NCBI RefSeq assembly: GCF_001715295.1
Contig: NZ_MDKB01000002.1
Location: forward strand, 1,261,522 to 1,325,521
Length of the DNA stretch: 64,000 nt
Direction: 5' to 3'
Origin: Streptomyces griseus
GTDB lineage: Bacteria > Actinomycetota > Actinomycetes > Streptomycetales > Streptomycetaceae
The position numbers and the translations under genes are program-made. The notes under the pieces were generated by a model, which was not told the DNA's origin, did no database searches, and worked only from the letters and a program-made list of their open reading frames with translations. Positions 52,920 to 61,646 of the stretch are shown in pieces. Numbering within the stretch: the stretch's first letter is position 1; the number at the start of each line of letters is the position of its first letter.

Positions 52920-53450
52920 GTCCTGACGGGGGCCCGCCCGAGGGCGGGCCCGTGCGGGTGGACGGGCCCGGAGCGGACGGGCCCGGAGCGGAGGGGCCCG
53001 GTGGGACTGACCTGGCGGGGGCAAGCCCTGTGGGAACGGACCTGACGGGGACGGACCCGGTGGGAACGGGCCTCGCGGGGACGACCCGGAGGGGACGGGG
53101 CCGGTGGACACGGGACCGCGGAGGACTCACGGCGGGGGCGGGCCTCGCGGCGACGACCCGGTGGACACGGGACCGCGGGGGGACTCACGGCGGGACCGAC
53201 AGGGGCGGGCCTCGCGGGGACGGACCCGGAGGGAACGGGCCTCACGGCAGGGACTCAGTGGGGACGGTCCCGTGAGGGGAACGGACCCGATGGGAACAAG
53301 CCCTCGCGGGGACGGACCCGGAGAGAACGGGACCCGTGGACACGGGACCGCGGGAGACCCACGGCGGGACCGGCGGGGCGGACCTCGCGGCGACGGACCC
53401 GGAGGGAACGGGCCTCACGGCAGGGACCCGGTGGGAAGGACCCCGCGCCT
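52920..53450. repeat. Degenerate GGACGGACCCGG-type repeat region
   Basis: About 530 bases built from short units such as GGGACGGACCCGGAGGGAACGGGCCT in part. GTGGACACGGGACCGCGG recurs at 53104-53121, 53161-53178 and 53336-53353. All frames give Gly/Thr/Asp/Arg repeats (GTDLTGTDPVGTGLAGT) with no start signal. It takes up most of the 661-base interval between otsB and the DUF3263 gene; no gene is supported. Confidence 0.8.
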
Positions 53451-53554
53451 CGAACGCCGGCGGGGCGGAGAGCGTCCCCGTACCGGCGGGCCGTGGGTGT
53501 CCCTCCCCAGCAGGCACGCGGGGCGTGCACCCGCCCCGCACGGGGCGGGCCGTC

Positions 53555-53797
53555 TCAGCGGCGGTTGCGGCGGGCTTCCCGGACCCGGCGGAGGCGGTTG
53601 ACCGTCACCGGGTCCTCCGCCAGGGCGCGGCGGTCGTCCAGGAGCGCGTTGAGGAGCTGGTAGTAGCGCACCGGCGAGATGCCGAGCTGCTCCCGGATCG
53701 CCCTTTCCTTCGCGCCGGGGCCCGGCCAGGAGCGCCGCTCGACGGCGAGGACCGCGCGTTCCTGGTCGGACAGCGGGGCAGCGGGGTCGGCGGTCAT
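53555..53797 (-). CDS. DUF3263 domain protein
   Basis: An 80-residue helical protein: 'LSDQERAVLAVERRSWPGPG' then 'KERAIREQLGISPVRYYQLL' (a helix-turn-helix-like segment) and a basic C-terminus (RLRRVREARRNRR). This is the actinobacterial DUF3263 family, probably DNA-binding by its fold and charge; the role is unknown. The ATG at 53797 is used; a TTG at 53806 is in frame. It starts 11 bases after the stop of the solute-binding protein gene, so the two are probably co-transcribed. Confidence 0.87.
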   Translation of the reverse strand: MTADPAAPLSDQERAVLAVERRSWPGPGAKERAIREQLGISPVRYYQLLNALLDDRRALAEDPVTVNRLRRVREARRNRR

Positions 53798-53807
53798 ATC
53801 AACCAAC

Positions 53808-55073
53808 CTACTCCGCGCTCTCCGCCTCCCGCGCCCTGGTCGCGATGGAGTTCAGCACGCTCTCCGGGGTGCCGTTCGGCTCGACCGCGGAGCCGATGTC
53901 CCCCTTGATCGCCTCGCTGACCTGCGCCCAGGAGGTCTTGCCGAACGGGTACAGCTGGGAGTTCGGCAGTGCCTGCAGGAACTCGTGCAGCGCCTTGTGC
54001 TTGTCGTCGGCCTCCATCGCCGCGGAGGCGCTGCCGGTCACGGGCAGCAGGTCGTACCGGTCGGCGAAGGCCAGCACGTTCTCGTCGTCGTAGGCGAAGT
54101 CCAGGAACTTGCCTATCTCCACGCGGTGGCCGTTCTGCTTGAAGCCCATCATCCAGTCGGCGACGCCCATCGAGCCCTCGGTCGGCCCCTCCGGTCCGGG
54201 GAGGGGGACCATGCCCACCTCGACACCCTTCTTCTCGGCGTCCTGCATGAGCGTCGGGTGGCCGTTGAGCATGCCCACCTCACCGTCGGTGAACGCCTCG
54301 AACGCCTTCGCCCGGTCGAGCTCGCCGGGTGCGACGGGCCCGGTGAGACCCTTCCCGACGAGGTCGTCCCGCAGCCACTCCAAGGTCTCTATGTTGGCCG
54401 GGGAGTTGATGTCGTAGTTGCCGACCTCGTCCGTGTAACCGCCACCGCCGCTGAGCAGCCACATCAGGGTCTCGGCCTGGGACTCCTCCTGGCCGAGCGG
54501 CAGGGCGAAGGGGTACGTCACTCCGCGCGCCTTGAGCACGGAGGCGTCGCTGCGGATGTCGTCCCAGGTCTGCGGGGCGTCGATCCCCGCCTTCGAGAAG
54601 AGGCCCTTGTTGTAGAAGAGGAGCCGGGTGCTGGCGACGAACGGCAGCCCGTACACGGTGCCCTCGACCTTGCCCGCGTCGCTGAGCGAGGGAAGGAAGT
54701 TGGACGCGGTGCGGATGGCGAGCATCTCGTCGGCGGAGTAGAGCTTGCCGGCCTTGGCGTAGTCCGCGTAGGCGCCGATCTGGGCGATGTCGGGGGCCTG
54801 GCCCGCCTTCACCATCTCCGCGACCTTCCGGTCGACGTCCTTCCAGGAGTAGACGTGGACGTCCACGTCGATCCCCGGGTTGTCCGCCTCGAACTTCTGG
54901 GCGAGGCCGTTCCAGTACTTCTCGGAGCTGTTCTCCGCGCCGGTGCCGTAATCGGCCGCGACGAGCTTCAGCGTCACGTCACCCGAACCGCTCTCGGACC
55001 CGCACCCCGACAACGTCGCCGTCATGCCGAGTGCGGCCACCACCGCGGTCAGACCTACAAAGCGCCGCTGCAC
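53808..55073 (-). CDS. Sugar ABC transporter substrate-binding lipoprotein, orphan
   Basis: A 421-residue extracellular binding protein (SBP type 1, carbohydrate). Signal peptide with lipobox LSGC and Cys24. Then 'LKLVAADYGTGAENSSEKYW' and other cluster B features such as 'LPFVASTRLLFYNKGLFSKA'. No permease or ATPase genes are near, so it must use a transport core encoded elsewhere, or act as a sensor. The GTG at 55073 starts the signal peptide. A dre site lies 153 bases upstream, between it and nagK, which suggests an amino-sugar ligand; this is inference. Confidence 0.92.
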   Translation of the reverse strand: MQRRFVGLTAVVAALGMTATLSGCGSESGSGDVTLKLVAADYGTGAENSSEKYWNGLAQKFEADNPGIDVDVHVYSWKDVDRKVAEMVKAGQAPDIAQIGAYADYAKAGKLYSADEMLAIRTASNFLPSLSDAGKVEGTVYGLPFVASTRLLFYNKGLFSKAGIDAPQTWDDIRSDASVLKARGVTYPFALPLGQEESQAETLMWLLSGGGGYTDEVGNYDINSPANIETLEWLRDDLVGKGLTGPVAPGELDRAKAFEAFTDGEVGMLNGHPTLMQDAEKKGVEVGMVPLPGPEGPTEGSMGVADWMMGFKQNGHRVEIGKFLDFAYDDENVLAFADRYDLLPVTGSASAAMEADDKHKALHEFLQALPNSQLYPFGKTSWAQVSEAIKGDIGSAVEPNGTPESVLNSIATRAREAESAE

Positions 55074-55226
55074 AGCCCTGCCACCCCTACGTTCGTCCCG
55101 CGCCGATCACCGCCGTGCGGTGACCCGTGATCCTGTCCGATGACCGACCCGGAGGTCTACACCACCGTGGTACCGATTCCGCAATCTAGCAGGGGCGTTT
55201 TGTATGGGTGCTCAACAAACCAGGCT

Positions 55227-55242
55227 AGTGGACTAGACCTTT
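55227..55242. promoter_or_regulatory. DasR-responsive element (dre) between the binding protein and nagK
   Basis: AGTGGACTAGACCTTT matches the dre pattern (A-S-TGG-W-CTAGACCA) at all but two or three positions. It is 28 bases before the nagK start and 153 bases before the divergent binding-protein gene, so DasR could control both. Confidence 0.85.
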
Positions 55243-55270
55243 TAGGGGTCGTCGGGCGAAACTGTCTCCC

Positions 55271-56203
55271 GTGAGACACGTCATCGCCCTCGATGTGGGC
55301 GGCACAGGAATGAAGGCCGCACTGGTCGGGGAAGACGGCACCCTGCTCCACGAGGCACGCCGGGCCACCGCCAGGGAACGCGGTGCCGAGGCCGTCGTGG
55401 ACACCATCCTCGGCTTCGTCGCGGACCTGTACGCGTACGGCGGTGACCACCTCGGCGAAGGGGCCGTCGCCGCCGGGGTCGCCGTACCCGGCATCGTCGA
55501 CGCGGAACGAGGCGTCGCCGTCTACGCCGCCAACCTCGGCTGGCGCGACGTACCACTGCGGAAGCTGATCGGCGAGCGGCTCGGCGGCATACCCGTCGCA
55601 CTCGGCCACGACGTCAGGACCGGCGGACTGGCCGAAGGCCGGATCGGCGCGGGCAGGGGCGCCGACCGCTTCCTGTTCGTGCCGCTGGGCACCGGGATCG
55701 CCGGGGCCATCGGCATCCGCGGCACCATCGAGGCGGGAGCCCACGGGTACGCGGGCGAGATCGGCCACGTCGTCGTCCGGCCGGACGGCCCCGACTGCGG
55801 CTGCGGCCAGCGCGGCTGCCTGGAGACGCTCGCCTCCGCGTCCGCGGTCTCCCGCGCCTGGGCCGCCGCGTCCGGCGACCCGGAGGCCGACGCCGCAGAC
55901 TGCGCGAAGGCCGTGGCGTCGGGTGACCCCGCGGCCCGGCGCGTCTGGCAGAACGCCGTCGACGCGCTCGCCGCCGGGCTGGTCACGGCCCTCACCCTGC
56001 TGGACCCCGGCACGCTCATCATCGGTGGCGGTCTCGCCGAGGCCGGGGAAACCTTGTTCACACCACTGCGTGCGGCCGTCGAGGAACGGGTCACGTTCCA
56101 GAAACTGCCTCACATCGTCCCGGCGGCCCTCGGGGACACCGCCGGATGCCTGGGCGCAGGGCTGCTCGCCTGGGATCTTCTCTCCACGGAGGTATCCGCC
56201 TGA
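55271..56203 (+). CDS. nagK: ROK-family sugar kinase, probable N-acetylglucosamine kinase
   Basis: A 310-residue ROK kinase. ATP-phosphate loop DVGGTGMKAALV at the N-terminus, catalytic 'LGHDVRTGGLAEGRIGAG' with the base Asp, sugar-binding 'GYAGEIGHVVVRPDGPDCGC' and the zinc-site cysteines CGCGQRGCLE. GlcNAc (or ManNAc/glucose) is phosphorylated at C6. Its stop overlaps the nagA start (TGATG), and a dre site sits in its promoter, so GlcNAc is by far the likeliest substrate. The GTG at 55271 is used. GlcNAc freed from chitin or wall fragments would be the source. Confidence 0.92.
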   Translation: MRHVIALDVGGTGMKAALVGEDGTLLHEARRATARERGAEAVVDTILGFVADLYAYGGDHLGEGAVAAGVAVPGIVDAERGVAVYAANLGWRDVPLRKLIGERLGGIPVALGHDVRTGGLAEGRIGAGRGADRFLFVPLGTGIAGAIGIRGTIEAGAHGYAGEIGHVVVRPDGPDCGCGQRGCLETLASASAVSRAWAAASGDPEADAADCAKAVASGDPAARRVWQNAVDALAAGLVTALTLLDPGTLIIGGGLAEAGETLFTPLRAAVEERVTFQKLPHIVPAALGDTAGCLGAGLLAWDLLSTEVSA

Positions 56204-57360
56204 TGGCCGGACGCGCAGACAGCACAGTTCTCGCAGGGGCCCGGGTGGTACTGCCCACCGGGACCGTGGAGAACGGCCGGGTGATCGTCGAGGGCACCCG
56301 GATCGCCGGCAGTACGCCGGAGGGCGCCCGGACCGTCGACCTCACGGGCCACTGGGTGGTCCCCGGCTTCGTGGACATGCACAACCACGGCGGCGGCGGC
56401 GCGTCCTTCGCCACGGGCACCGCCGAGGACGTCCTGACCGGCGTCCGCGCCCACCGCGCGCACGGCACCACGACCGTCGTCGCCTCCACCGTCACCGGCG
56501 ACATGGACTTCCTCGCCCGGCAGGCCGGCCTGCTCTCGGAACTGGTGGAGCAGGGCGAGCTCGCCGGGGTCCACTTCGAGGGCCCCTTCATCGCACCGTG
56601 CCGCAAGGGCGCGCACAGCGAGGCACTCCTCCGCCACCCCGACCCCTCCGAGGTCCGCAAGCTGCTCGACGCGGCACGCGGCACCGCGAAGATGGTCACC
56701 CTCGCCACCGAACTGCCGGGCGGCATCGAGTCCGTGCGGCTGCTCGGCGAACACGGGGTGATCGCCGCCGTCGGGCACACCGACGCCACGTACGAACAGA
56801 CCGTCGAGGCCATCGAGGCGGGCGCGACCGTCGCCACGCACCTCTACAACGCGATGCCCGCGCTCGGCCACCGCGCACCGGGCCCGATCGCCGCCCTCCT
56901 GGAGGACGAGCGGGTCACCGTCGAGCTGATCAACGACGGCACGCACCTGCACCCCGCCTCCCTGGAACTGGCCTACCACCACGCGGGCGCCGACCGGGTC
57001 GCCCTGATCACGGACGCCATGGACGCGGCCGGTGCCGGCGACGGCCACTACGAACTCGGCCCGCTCGCCGTCGAGGTCAGGGACGGCGTCGCACGCCTGG
57101 TGGAAGGCGGCTCGATCGCGGGATCCACCCTGACCCTGGACACCGCGTTCCGCCGGTCCGTGACGCTCGACGGGATCTCCGTCGACGACGTCGTACGGTC
57201 CATCTCCGCCACCCCGGCACGCCTGCTCGGCCTGTACGACAGGGTCGGCTCCCTCGACCCGGGCAAGGACGCCGACCTGGTCGTCCTGGACGCGGACTTC
57301 ACGGTGAAGGGCGTCATGCGCCGCGGGGAGTGGATCATCGAGCCGCAGCCCGGCCGGTGA
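56203..57360 (+). CDS. nagA: N-acetylglucosamine-6-phosphate deacetylase
   Basis: A 385-residue amidohydrolase. It turns GlcNAc 6-phosphate into glucosamine 6-phosphate and acetate. Seen: 'VVPGFVDMHNHGGGGASFAT' (HNHG in place of a metal-binding HxH), 'GVHFEGPFIAPCRKGAH' with the metal Glu, 'AAVGHTDATYEQTVEAIEAG', 'ATHLYNAMPALGHRAPG' and 'LITDAMDAAG' with the catalytic Asp. The start overlaps the nagK stop and has GGAGG about 11 bases upstream. It receives GlcNAc-6-P from NagK and from the MurQ reaction encoded at 34470. Confidence 0.95.
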   Translation: MAGRADSTVLAGARVVLPTGTVENGRVIVEGTRIAGSTPEGARTVDLTGHWVVPGFVDMHNHGGGGASFATGTAEDVLTGVRAHRAHGTTTVVASTVTGDMDFLARQAGLLSELVEQGELAGVHFEGPFIAPCRKGAHSEALLRHPDPSEVRKLLDAARGTAKMVTLATELPGGIESVRLLGEHGVIAAVGHTDATYEQTVEAIEAGATVATHLYNAMPALGHRAPGPIAALLEDERVTVELINDGTHLHPASLELAYHHAGADRVALITDAMDAAGAGDGHYELGPLAVEVRDGVARLVEGGSIAGSTLTLDTAFRRSVTLDGISVDDVVRSISATPARLLGLYDRVGSLDPGKDADLVVLDADFTVKGVMRRGEWIIEPQPGR

Positions 57361-57515
57361 CCGTGACGCCGGTGACGGCGGACTGAACACGTAACGAAGA
57401 GACGGCGGTTGTCCGGCAGGCCTGGGACGGCCGCCGCCTCTTTGGCATGATCATCGGGAGGCGCCGCGAGGAGACGGCGCGCAGGGAGCGACCGAGGAAC
57501 CGGGGGCCGGTGCAG

Positions 57516-58463
57516 GTGATACTGACCGTCACGCTGAACGCCGCACTCGACCTGACGTACACCGTCCCCGCCCTGGTCCCGCAGACCAGCCACCGGGTCG
57601 AGGACACCTGCGAACGCCCCGGCGGCAAGGGCCTCAACGTCGCCCGCGTACTGACCGCACTGGGCCACGACACCGTGGTCACCGGCTTCGCGGGCGGCGC
57701 CACCGGAGCCGTCCTGCGCGGGCTGCTCGGCACGCTCCCCCACGGCCCCGCCGGCGCCCGCCTCACCGACGCCCTCGTCCCCGTCGCCGGGAACACCCGC
57801 CGCACCCTGGCCGTCGTCGACCGGTCCACCGGCGACACCACCCAGCTCAACGAACCCGGCCCGCACATCGACGCCGGCGAATGGGCCGCCTTCCTCGGCA
57901 GGTACGCCGAACTCCTCACCGGCGCCCACGCGGTCGCCCTCTGCGGCAGTCTCCCGCCCGGCATCCACGTCGGCGCCTACGCGGAACTCGTCCGGCTCGC
58001 CCGCTCCGCCGGGACACCCGTCCTCCTGGACACCAGCGGCGAACCGCTGCGCCGCGGCATCGCCGCCCGCCCCGACCTCGTCAAGCCGAACGCCGACGAG
58101 CTCGCCCAGCTCACCGGGGCACGCGAGCCGCTGCGCGCCACCCGCGACGCCCGCCGCAGAGGCGCGCACAGCGTCGTCGCCTCGCTGGGCGCGGAAGGCC
58201 TGCTCGCCGTCACCGCCGACGGCGTCTGGCGGGCCGCGCCGCCGTCCGCGGTCCGGGGCAATCCGACGGGCGCGGGCGACTCCGCGGTGGCCGGACTGCT
58301 GTCGGCCCTCGCCGAGGGGCTGGACTGGCCGGACCGGCTGGCGCGGGCGGTGGCCCTCTCCACCGCGACCGTACTGGCGCCCGCGGCAGGCGAGTTCGAC
58401 CGCGGGGCGTACGAGCAGCTGCTGCCGCGCGTCACCGTCGCAGCCCACGCACCCGCTGCCTGA
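57516..58463 (+). CDS. PfkB-family hexose-phosphate kinase (1-phosphofructokinase-like)
   Basis: A 315-residue ribokinase-fold kinase of the 1-PFK/tagatose-6-phosphate kinase branch. Seen: 'ILTVTLNAALDLTYTV', 'RPGGKGLNVARVLTALGHDT', 'CGSLPPGIHVGAYAELVRLA', 'VKPNADELAQLTG' and the catalytic anion-hole motif GNPTGAGDSAVAG with the base Asp. The substrate could be fructose 1-phosphate, tagatose 6-phosphate or a related sugar phosphate. The GTG at 57516 gives the family start; GTG at 57510 and an upstream ATG at 57447 are in frame. It lies 155 bases after nagA, so co-regulation is possible. Confidence 0.85.
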   Translation: MILTVTLNAALDLTYTVPALVPQTSHRVEDTCERPGGKGLNVARVLTALGHDTVVTGFAGGATGAVLRGLLGTLPHGPAGARLTDALVPVAGNTRRTLAVVDRSTGDTTQLNEPGPHIDAGEWAAFLGRYAELLTGAHAVALCGSLPPGIHVGAYAELVRLARSAGTPVLLDTSGEPLRRGIAARPDLVKPNADELAQLTGAREPLRATRDARRRGAHSVVASLGAEGLLAVTADGVWRAAPPSAVRGNPTGAGDSAVAGLLSALAEGLDWPDRLARAVALSTATVLAPAAGEFDRGAYEQLLPRVTVAAHAPAA

Positions 58464-58516
58464 ACCGGCACCCCCGACACCTCGGCCCGGCCGGCCCGGC
58501 GCCCCCGGACACGCGC

Positions 58517-58548
58517 GTGCCCCGGCTCGCGGGGCGAGACCGGGGCAC
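58517..58548. terminator. Bidirectional terminator
   Basis: GTGCCCCGG (58517-58525) pairs with CCGGGGCAC (58540-58548); CTCG/CGAG continues inside after one bulged A. It lies between the convergent pfkB-like and carbohydrate-binding genes. Confidence 0.85.
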
Positions 58549-58572
58549 AGCGGCGGCACCGGAGCGGCAAAG

Positions 58573-59559
58573 CTACTTGGTGTGGCCCGACTTGAGTTCC
58601 AGCTGGTCGAGGTTGGCGTCGCACGAGTCGCCCTCACGGCACGACAGCATCAGCGTGTTCGACCCCTTCTTGAGCTGGACCCACGCGTACGTGTTCGTCC
58701 AGCCCTTCTCCAGGTCGCCCTCCGCGGCATGCGCGAAGTTCTTCATGTTGATGGAGCGGGGCTCCTCGTCGTTGACCGTCAGGGACGTCTTGGCGTCCCT
58801 GCCGGGCACGCCGTACGTCACGAACAGCGTGTACGGGCCGTCCGCCGGCACATCGACCGTCCAGGTCGCCGACCGGCCGACCTCGTTGAGGCTGATGTAC
58901 TGGCCGTTCGCACCCTTGGCTCCCTCGACCGAGTTGTCCAGGGCCGCCGTGCCTCCCAGCGTCAGCGTCGCCGCGTCCTGCTTGGGCAGCTGGACCGGCT
59001 GGTCGGACGGCTTCGTGGACTTCTCCGGCTTCGGGGACTCCTCGACCTCGCCCCCGGGACCGGCCGACGTGCCGGCCTCGTCCTTCTTCTTGTCACCCGT
59101 GTCGTCGCCCGTCATCAGCGCGGCGCCGATACCGATGAGCACCACCGCCACCACGGCCACCGCGGCGATCAGCATCGCCTTGGTGTTGGGGCCGCCACGG
59201 CCCGGTCCCGCACCACGGCCACCGCCCTGCGGTCCGGACTGCGCCGAGGGCGCACCGCCCGGATAGCTCTCCGGGGCCGCGTACTGCGGATGCGGCTGCC
59301 CGTACGCCTGCTGCGGCGGGGGCTGCTGGCCGTAGGCCTGCTGCGGCGGTACCTGTCCGTAGGAGCGCTGACGCTCACCGACGGTACGCACCTGGTTGTA
59401 CGAGGTTCTGGGCACGCCGGGCTGCGCGGCGGCCGGCCCGGGGTAGCCGTAACCACCCTGGCCGGGCGGCTGCGCGCCTGCCGCCTGCCCGTCCGCGTAC
59501 AGATAGCCGAACGGATCGTCGTCCTCGGGCTTGCTCGCGCCGTTGTTCCCGGCCGTCAT
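58573..59559 (-). CDS. Membrane-anchored carbohydrate-binding-module protein
   Basis: A 328-residue protein in three parts. A cytoplasmic Gln/Pro/Tyr/Gly-rich region (1-125) repeats the unit QQAYGQ and similar. One transmembrane helix follows (about 133-155: 'AMLIAAVAVVAVVLIGIGAA'). An extracellular Lys/Glu/Pro linker leads to a C-terminal beta-sandwich (about 205-328) resembling CBM6/CBM35 modules ('ATWTVDVPADGPYTLFVTYG', 'WVQLKKGSNTLMLSCREGDS'). Polysaccharide binding at the cell surface is inferred. The ATG at 59559 has GAGGAG 10 bases upstream; ATG at 59580 is in frame. Confidence 0.85.
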   Translation of the reverse strand: MTAGNNGASKPEDDDPFGYLYADGQAAGAQPPGQGGYGYPGPAAAQPGVPRTSYNQVRTVGERQRSYGQVPPQQAYGQQPPPQQAYGQPHPQYAAPESYPGGAPSAQSGPQGGGRGAGPGRGGPNTKAMLIAAVAVVAVVLIGIGAALMTGDDTGDKKKDEAGTSAGPGGEVEESPKPEKSTKPSDQPVQLPKQDAATLTLGGTAALDNSVEGAKGANGQYISLNEVGRSATWTVDVPADGPYTLFVTYGVPGRDAKTSLTVNDEEPRSINMKNFAHAAEGDLEKGWTNTYAWVQLKKGSNTLMLSCREGDSCDANLDQLELKSGHTK

Positions 59560-59691
59560 CCCTGGGTCACTCCTCACCATGTCGCCAGCCGTCGCCGACC
59601 GGCCGAGCCTACCCCGAACGGAGCACGCGCCGAATTGCCCTCGGGTACCCCGGAAACGGGGTGTGGTACGGGGACAGCGGCGGTGTGAACG

Positions 59692-61350
59692 TCAGCCGGC
59701 TCTGCGGTGAACCTTCGACCTGGACCGCTTCTCCACGTACATCCGCTGGTCGGCGGAGTGCAGGACCTCTTCCTCGGTCATGCCGCACTCGGCCCAGCCG
59801 ATACCGAAACTCGCCCCGACCCTGACTGCCCGGCCGTCCACCCGGATGGGCGGAATGATGGCGTTACGCAAGCGTACGGCCAGGTCCGCGGCGTCGGCCT
59901 CCCCCAGACCGTCCGCGAGGACGACGAATTCGTCACCTCCGAGCCGCGCGACGGTGTCCCCGTCCCGTACACAGGTGGTGAGCCGCCGGGCGACCTCGAT
60001 GAGAACCGCGTCACCCGCGTGGTGCCCGAAGCGGTCGTTGATCGATTTGAAGCCGTCGAGGTCGCAGAAGAGCACCGCGAGCCCCTTCGTACCGTCGTCC
60101 CGCTCCGGATGGGGAGCCACGGTGTGCACGTGGTGGTCGTAGGGGCCGGTGCCCGGCAGGCCGTCCGCCTCGTACCCGTCGGCCCGGTAGCCGTGCGGGG
60201 AGGTGGCCTCGATGTCCCCGTAGGCGGCGTCCAGCGCCTCGACCGCCATGGAGGTGCCCGTCGAGTGGGGCCTCTCGCACAGCCGGGCGCTGAGCCGGGC
60301 GCGCAGCTCCGCACTGTTGGGCAGGCCGGTGAGCGCGTCGTGCGAGGCGCGGTGCGCGAGGTGCAGTTCGTTGCGCTTGCGCTCCTCGATGTCCTCGACG
60401 TGGGTGAGCAGGAACCGCGGGCCGTCGGCCGTGTCGGCGACGACGGAGTTGCGCAGCGACACCCAGAGGTACGTGCCGTCCCTGCGTCCGAGCCGCAGCT
60501 CCGCCCGCCCGCCCTCGGCCGACGTGCGCAGCAGGGTCCCGATGTCCTCGGGGTGGACCAGGTCGGCGAAGGAGTAGCGGCGGAGGACGGACGCCGGCCG
60601 ACCCAGCAGGCGGCAGAGCGCGTCGTTGGTCCGCAGGAGCCGGCCGTGCTGGTCCCCGCCCATCTCGGCGATGGCCATCCCGCTGGGGGCGTATTCGAAC
60701 GCCTGGCGGAAGGATTCCTCACTGGCCCGCAGCGCCTGCTGCTCGCGCTCCAGCCGGACCAGGGCACGCTGCATGTTTGCTCGGAGACGGGCGTTACTGA
60801 TCGCAATCGCCGCCTGGGAGGCGTACATCTGGAGCGCCTCACGGCCCCAGGCGCCCGGGCGGCGGCCGTTGCGCGGCCTGTCGACGGAGATGACGCCCAG
60901 GAGGTCCTGACCTCCGCCGGACGCGTACATCGGGGCGTAGAGACGGTCCAGGGGGTGCCACTCGTCCTCGAAGCGCGGCTCGGGCCCCTCGGTGTGCCAC
61001 TGCGGTACGTCGTCGTCGAGGAGGACCCAGCCCTCGGTGTGCGGTATGAACCGGAGCCCGTCCCACGCCTCGCCCATGGAGAGCCGGCGGTCCCACGAAT
61101 CACGCGAGCCGACACGGCCCGTGATCAGGGCTTCCGCGGCGGAGTTGCCGGCGAAGGCGGCGACGACGAGGTCACCGTCGGGGCGGACCAGGTTGACGCA
61201 GCCCAACTCGTAGCCGAGACCGGCGACGATGCCGTCGGCTACGGCCTGCAGCGTGTCCGCCAGACTCCGCGCCGTGTTGAGATCAGCGACGGCCTGGTGC
61301 AGCTGCCGCATGGTCGCAAGGCGGACGTACGGCTCCGACTCGGCCTCCAT
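59692..61350 (-). CDS. cdgB: GAF-PAS-GGDEF diguanylate cyclase, CdgB-like
   Basis: A 552-residue cyclic-di-GMP synthase. N-terminal GAF domain (about 25-175), coiled-coil link, PAS domain (about 205-320: 'SFRQAFEYAPSGMAIAEMGG'), then GGDEF domain (330-552) with DALTGLPN, an insertion of about 45 residues before 'AVLFCDLDGFKSINDRFGHH', and an intact active site GGDEF at 471-475. There is no EAL domain. The layout matches CdgB of S. coelicolor, a cyclase in the BldD developmental network. ATG at 61350 has GGGGAG 8 bases upstream. Two palindromes upstream (61422-61436, 61478-61493) could be regulator sites. Confidence 0.93.
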   Translation of the reverse strand: MEAESEPYVRLATMRQLHQAVADLNTARSLADTLQAVADGIVAGLGYELGCVNLVRPDGDLVVAAFAGNSAAEALITGRVGSRDSWDRRLSMGEAWDGLRFIPHTEGWVLLDDDVPQWHTEGPEPRFEDEWHPLDRLYAPMYASGGGQDLLGVISVDRPRNGRRPGAWGREALQMYASQAAIAISNARLRANMQRALVRLEREQQALRASEESFRQAFEYAPSGMAIAEMGGDQHGRLLRTNDALCRLLGRPASVLRRYSFADLVHPEDIGTLLRTSAEGGRAELRLGRRDGTYLWVSLRNSVVADTADGPRFLLTHVEDIEERKRNELHLAHRASHDALTGLPNSAELRARLSARLCERPHSTGTSMAVEALDAAYGDIEATSPHGYRADGYEADGLPGTGPYDHHVHTVAPHPERDDGTKGLAVLFCDLDGFKSINDRFGHHAGDAVLIEVARRLTTCVRDGDTVARLGGDEFVVLADGLGEADAADLAVRLRNAIIPPIRVDGRAVRVGASFGIGWAECGMTEEEVLHSADQRMYVEKRSRSKVHRRAG

Positions 61351-61421
61351 TGCTCGCACTCCCCGAGACCTCGACAGCAACTCCAGGTTTCATATCGACG
61401 TACTTGTTGCAGTGTCACGGT

Positions 61422-61436
61422 CACTGAATCACAGTG
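61422..61436. promoter_or_regulatory. Palindrome CACTG-AATCA-CAGTG upstream of cdgB
   Basis: A perfect 5+5 inverted repeat with a 5-base centre, 72 bases before the cdgB start. It is loosely like a BldD box but misses key bases of the published consensus. Confidence 0.4.
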
Positions 61437-61477
61437 CGCTGCGCACCCGGTACACAGGGTCAACAAATACCGCCCTC

Positions 61478-61493
61478 TGTGACTCAAGTCACA
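61478..61493. promoter_or_regulatory. Crp-type palindrome between cdgB and the flavin reductase gene
   Basis: TGTGACTCAAGTCACA is a perfect TGTGA-N6-TCACA site and also fits the published Streptomyces Crp motif GTG-N6-GNCAC. It lies 128 bases before cdgB and 154 before the divergent flavin reductase start. Confidence 0.7.
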
Positions 61494-61646
61494 ACGCGGA
61501 GTACTGGGTTCCGAGATGCCCGCGAGACCGCCATTTTCTTTCTGGATGCAAATCTGCTCTGCATACCGATGGTCCCGGGGTCCTAGGACCTGCCTGGTCC
61601 CCTGGCCCGATGCGAGGGCGCCCCACGCGGCACTAGCGTGCCTGGT

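Noticed and set aside
61478..61493. HspR HAIR element, because of ACTCAAG
   Set aside because: The required CTTGAGT-N7-ACTCAAG spacing is absent.
61400..61500. BldD box upstream of cdgB
   Set aside because: The palindromes differ from the published consensus in spacing or in several key bases; the 61478 site fits Crp better.
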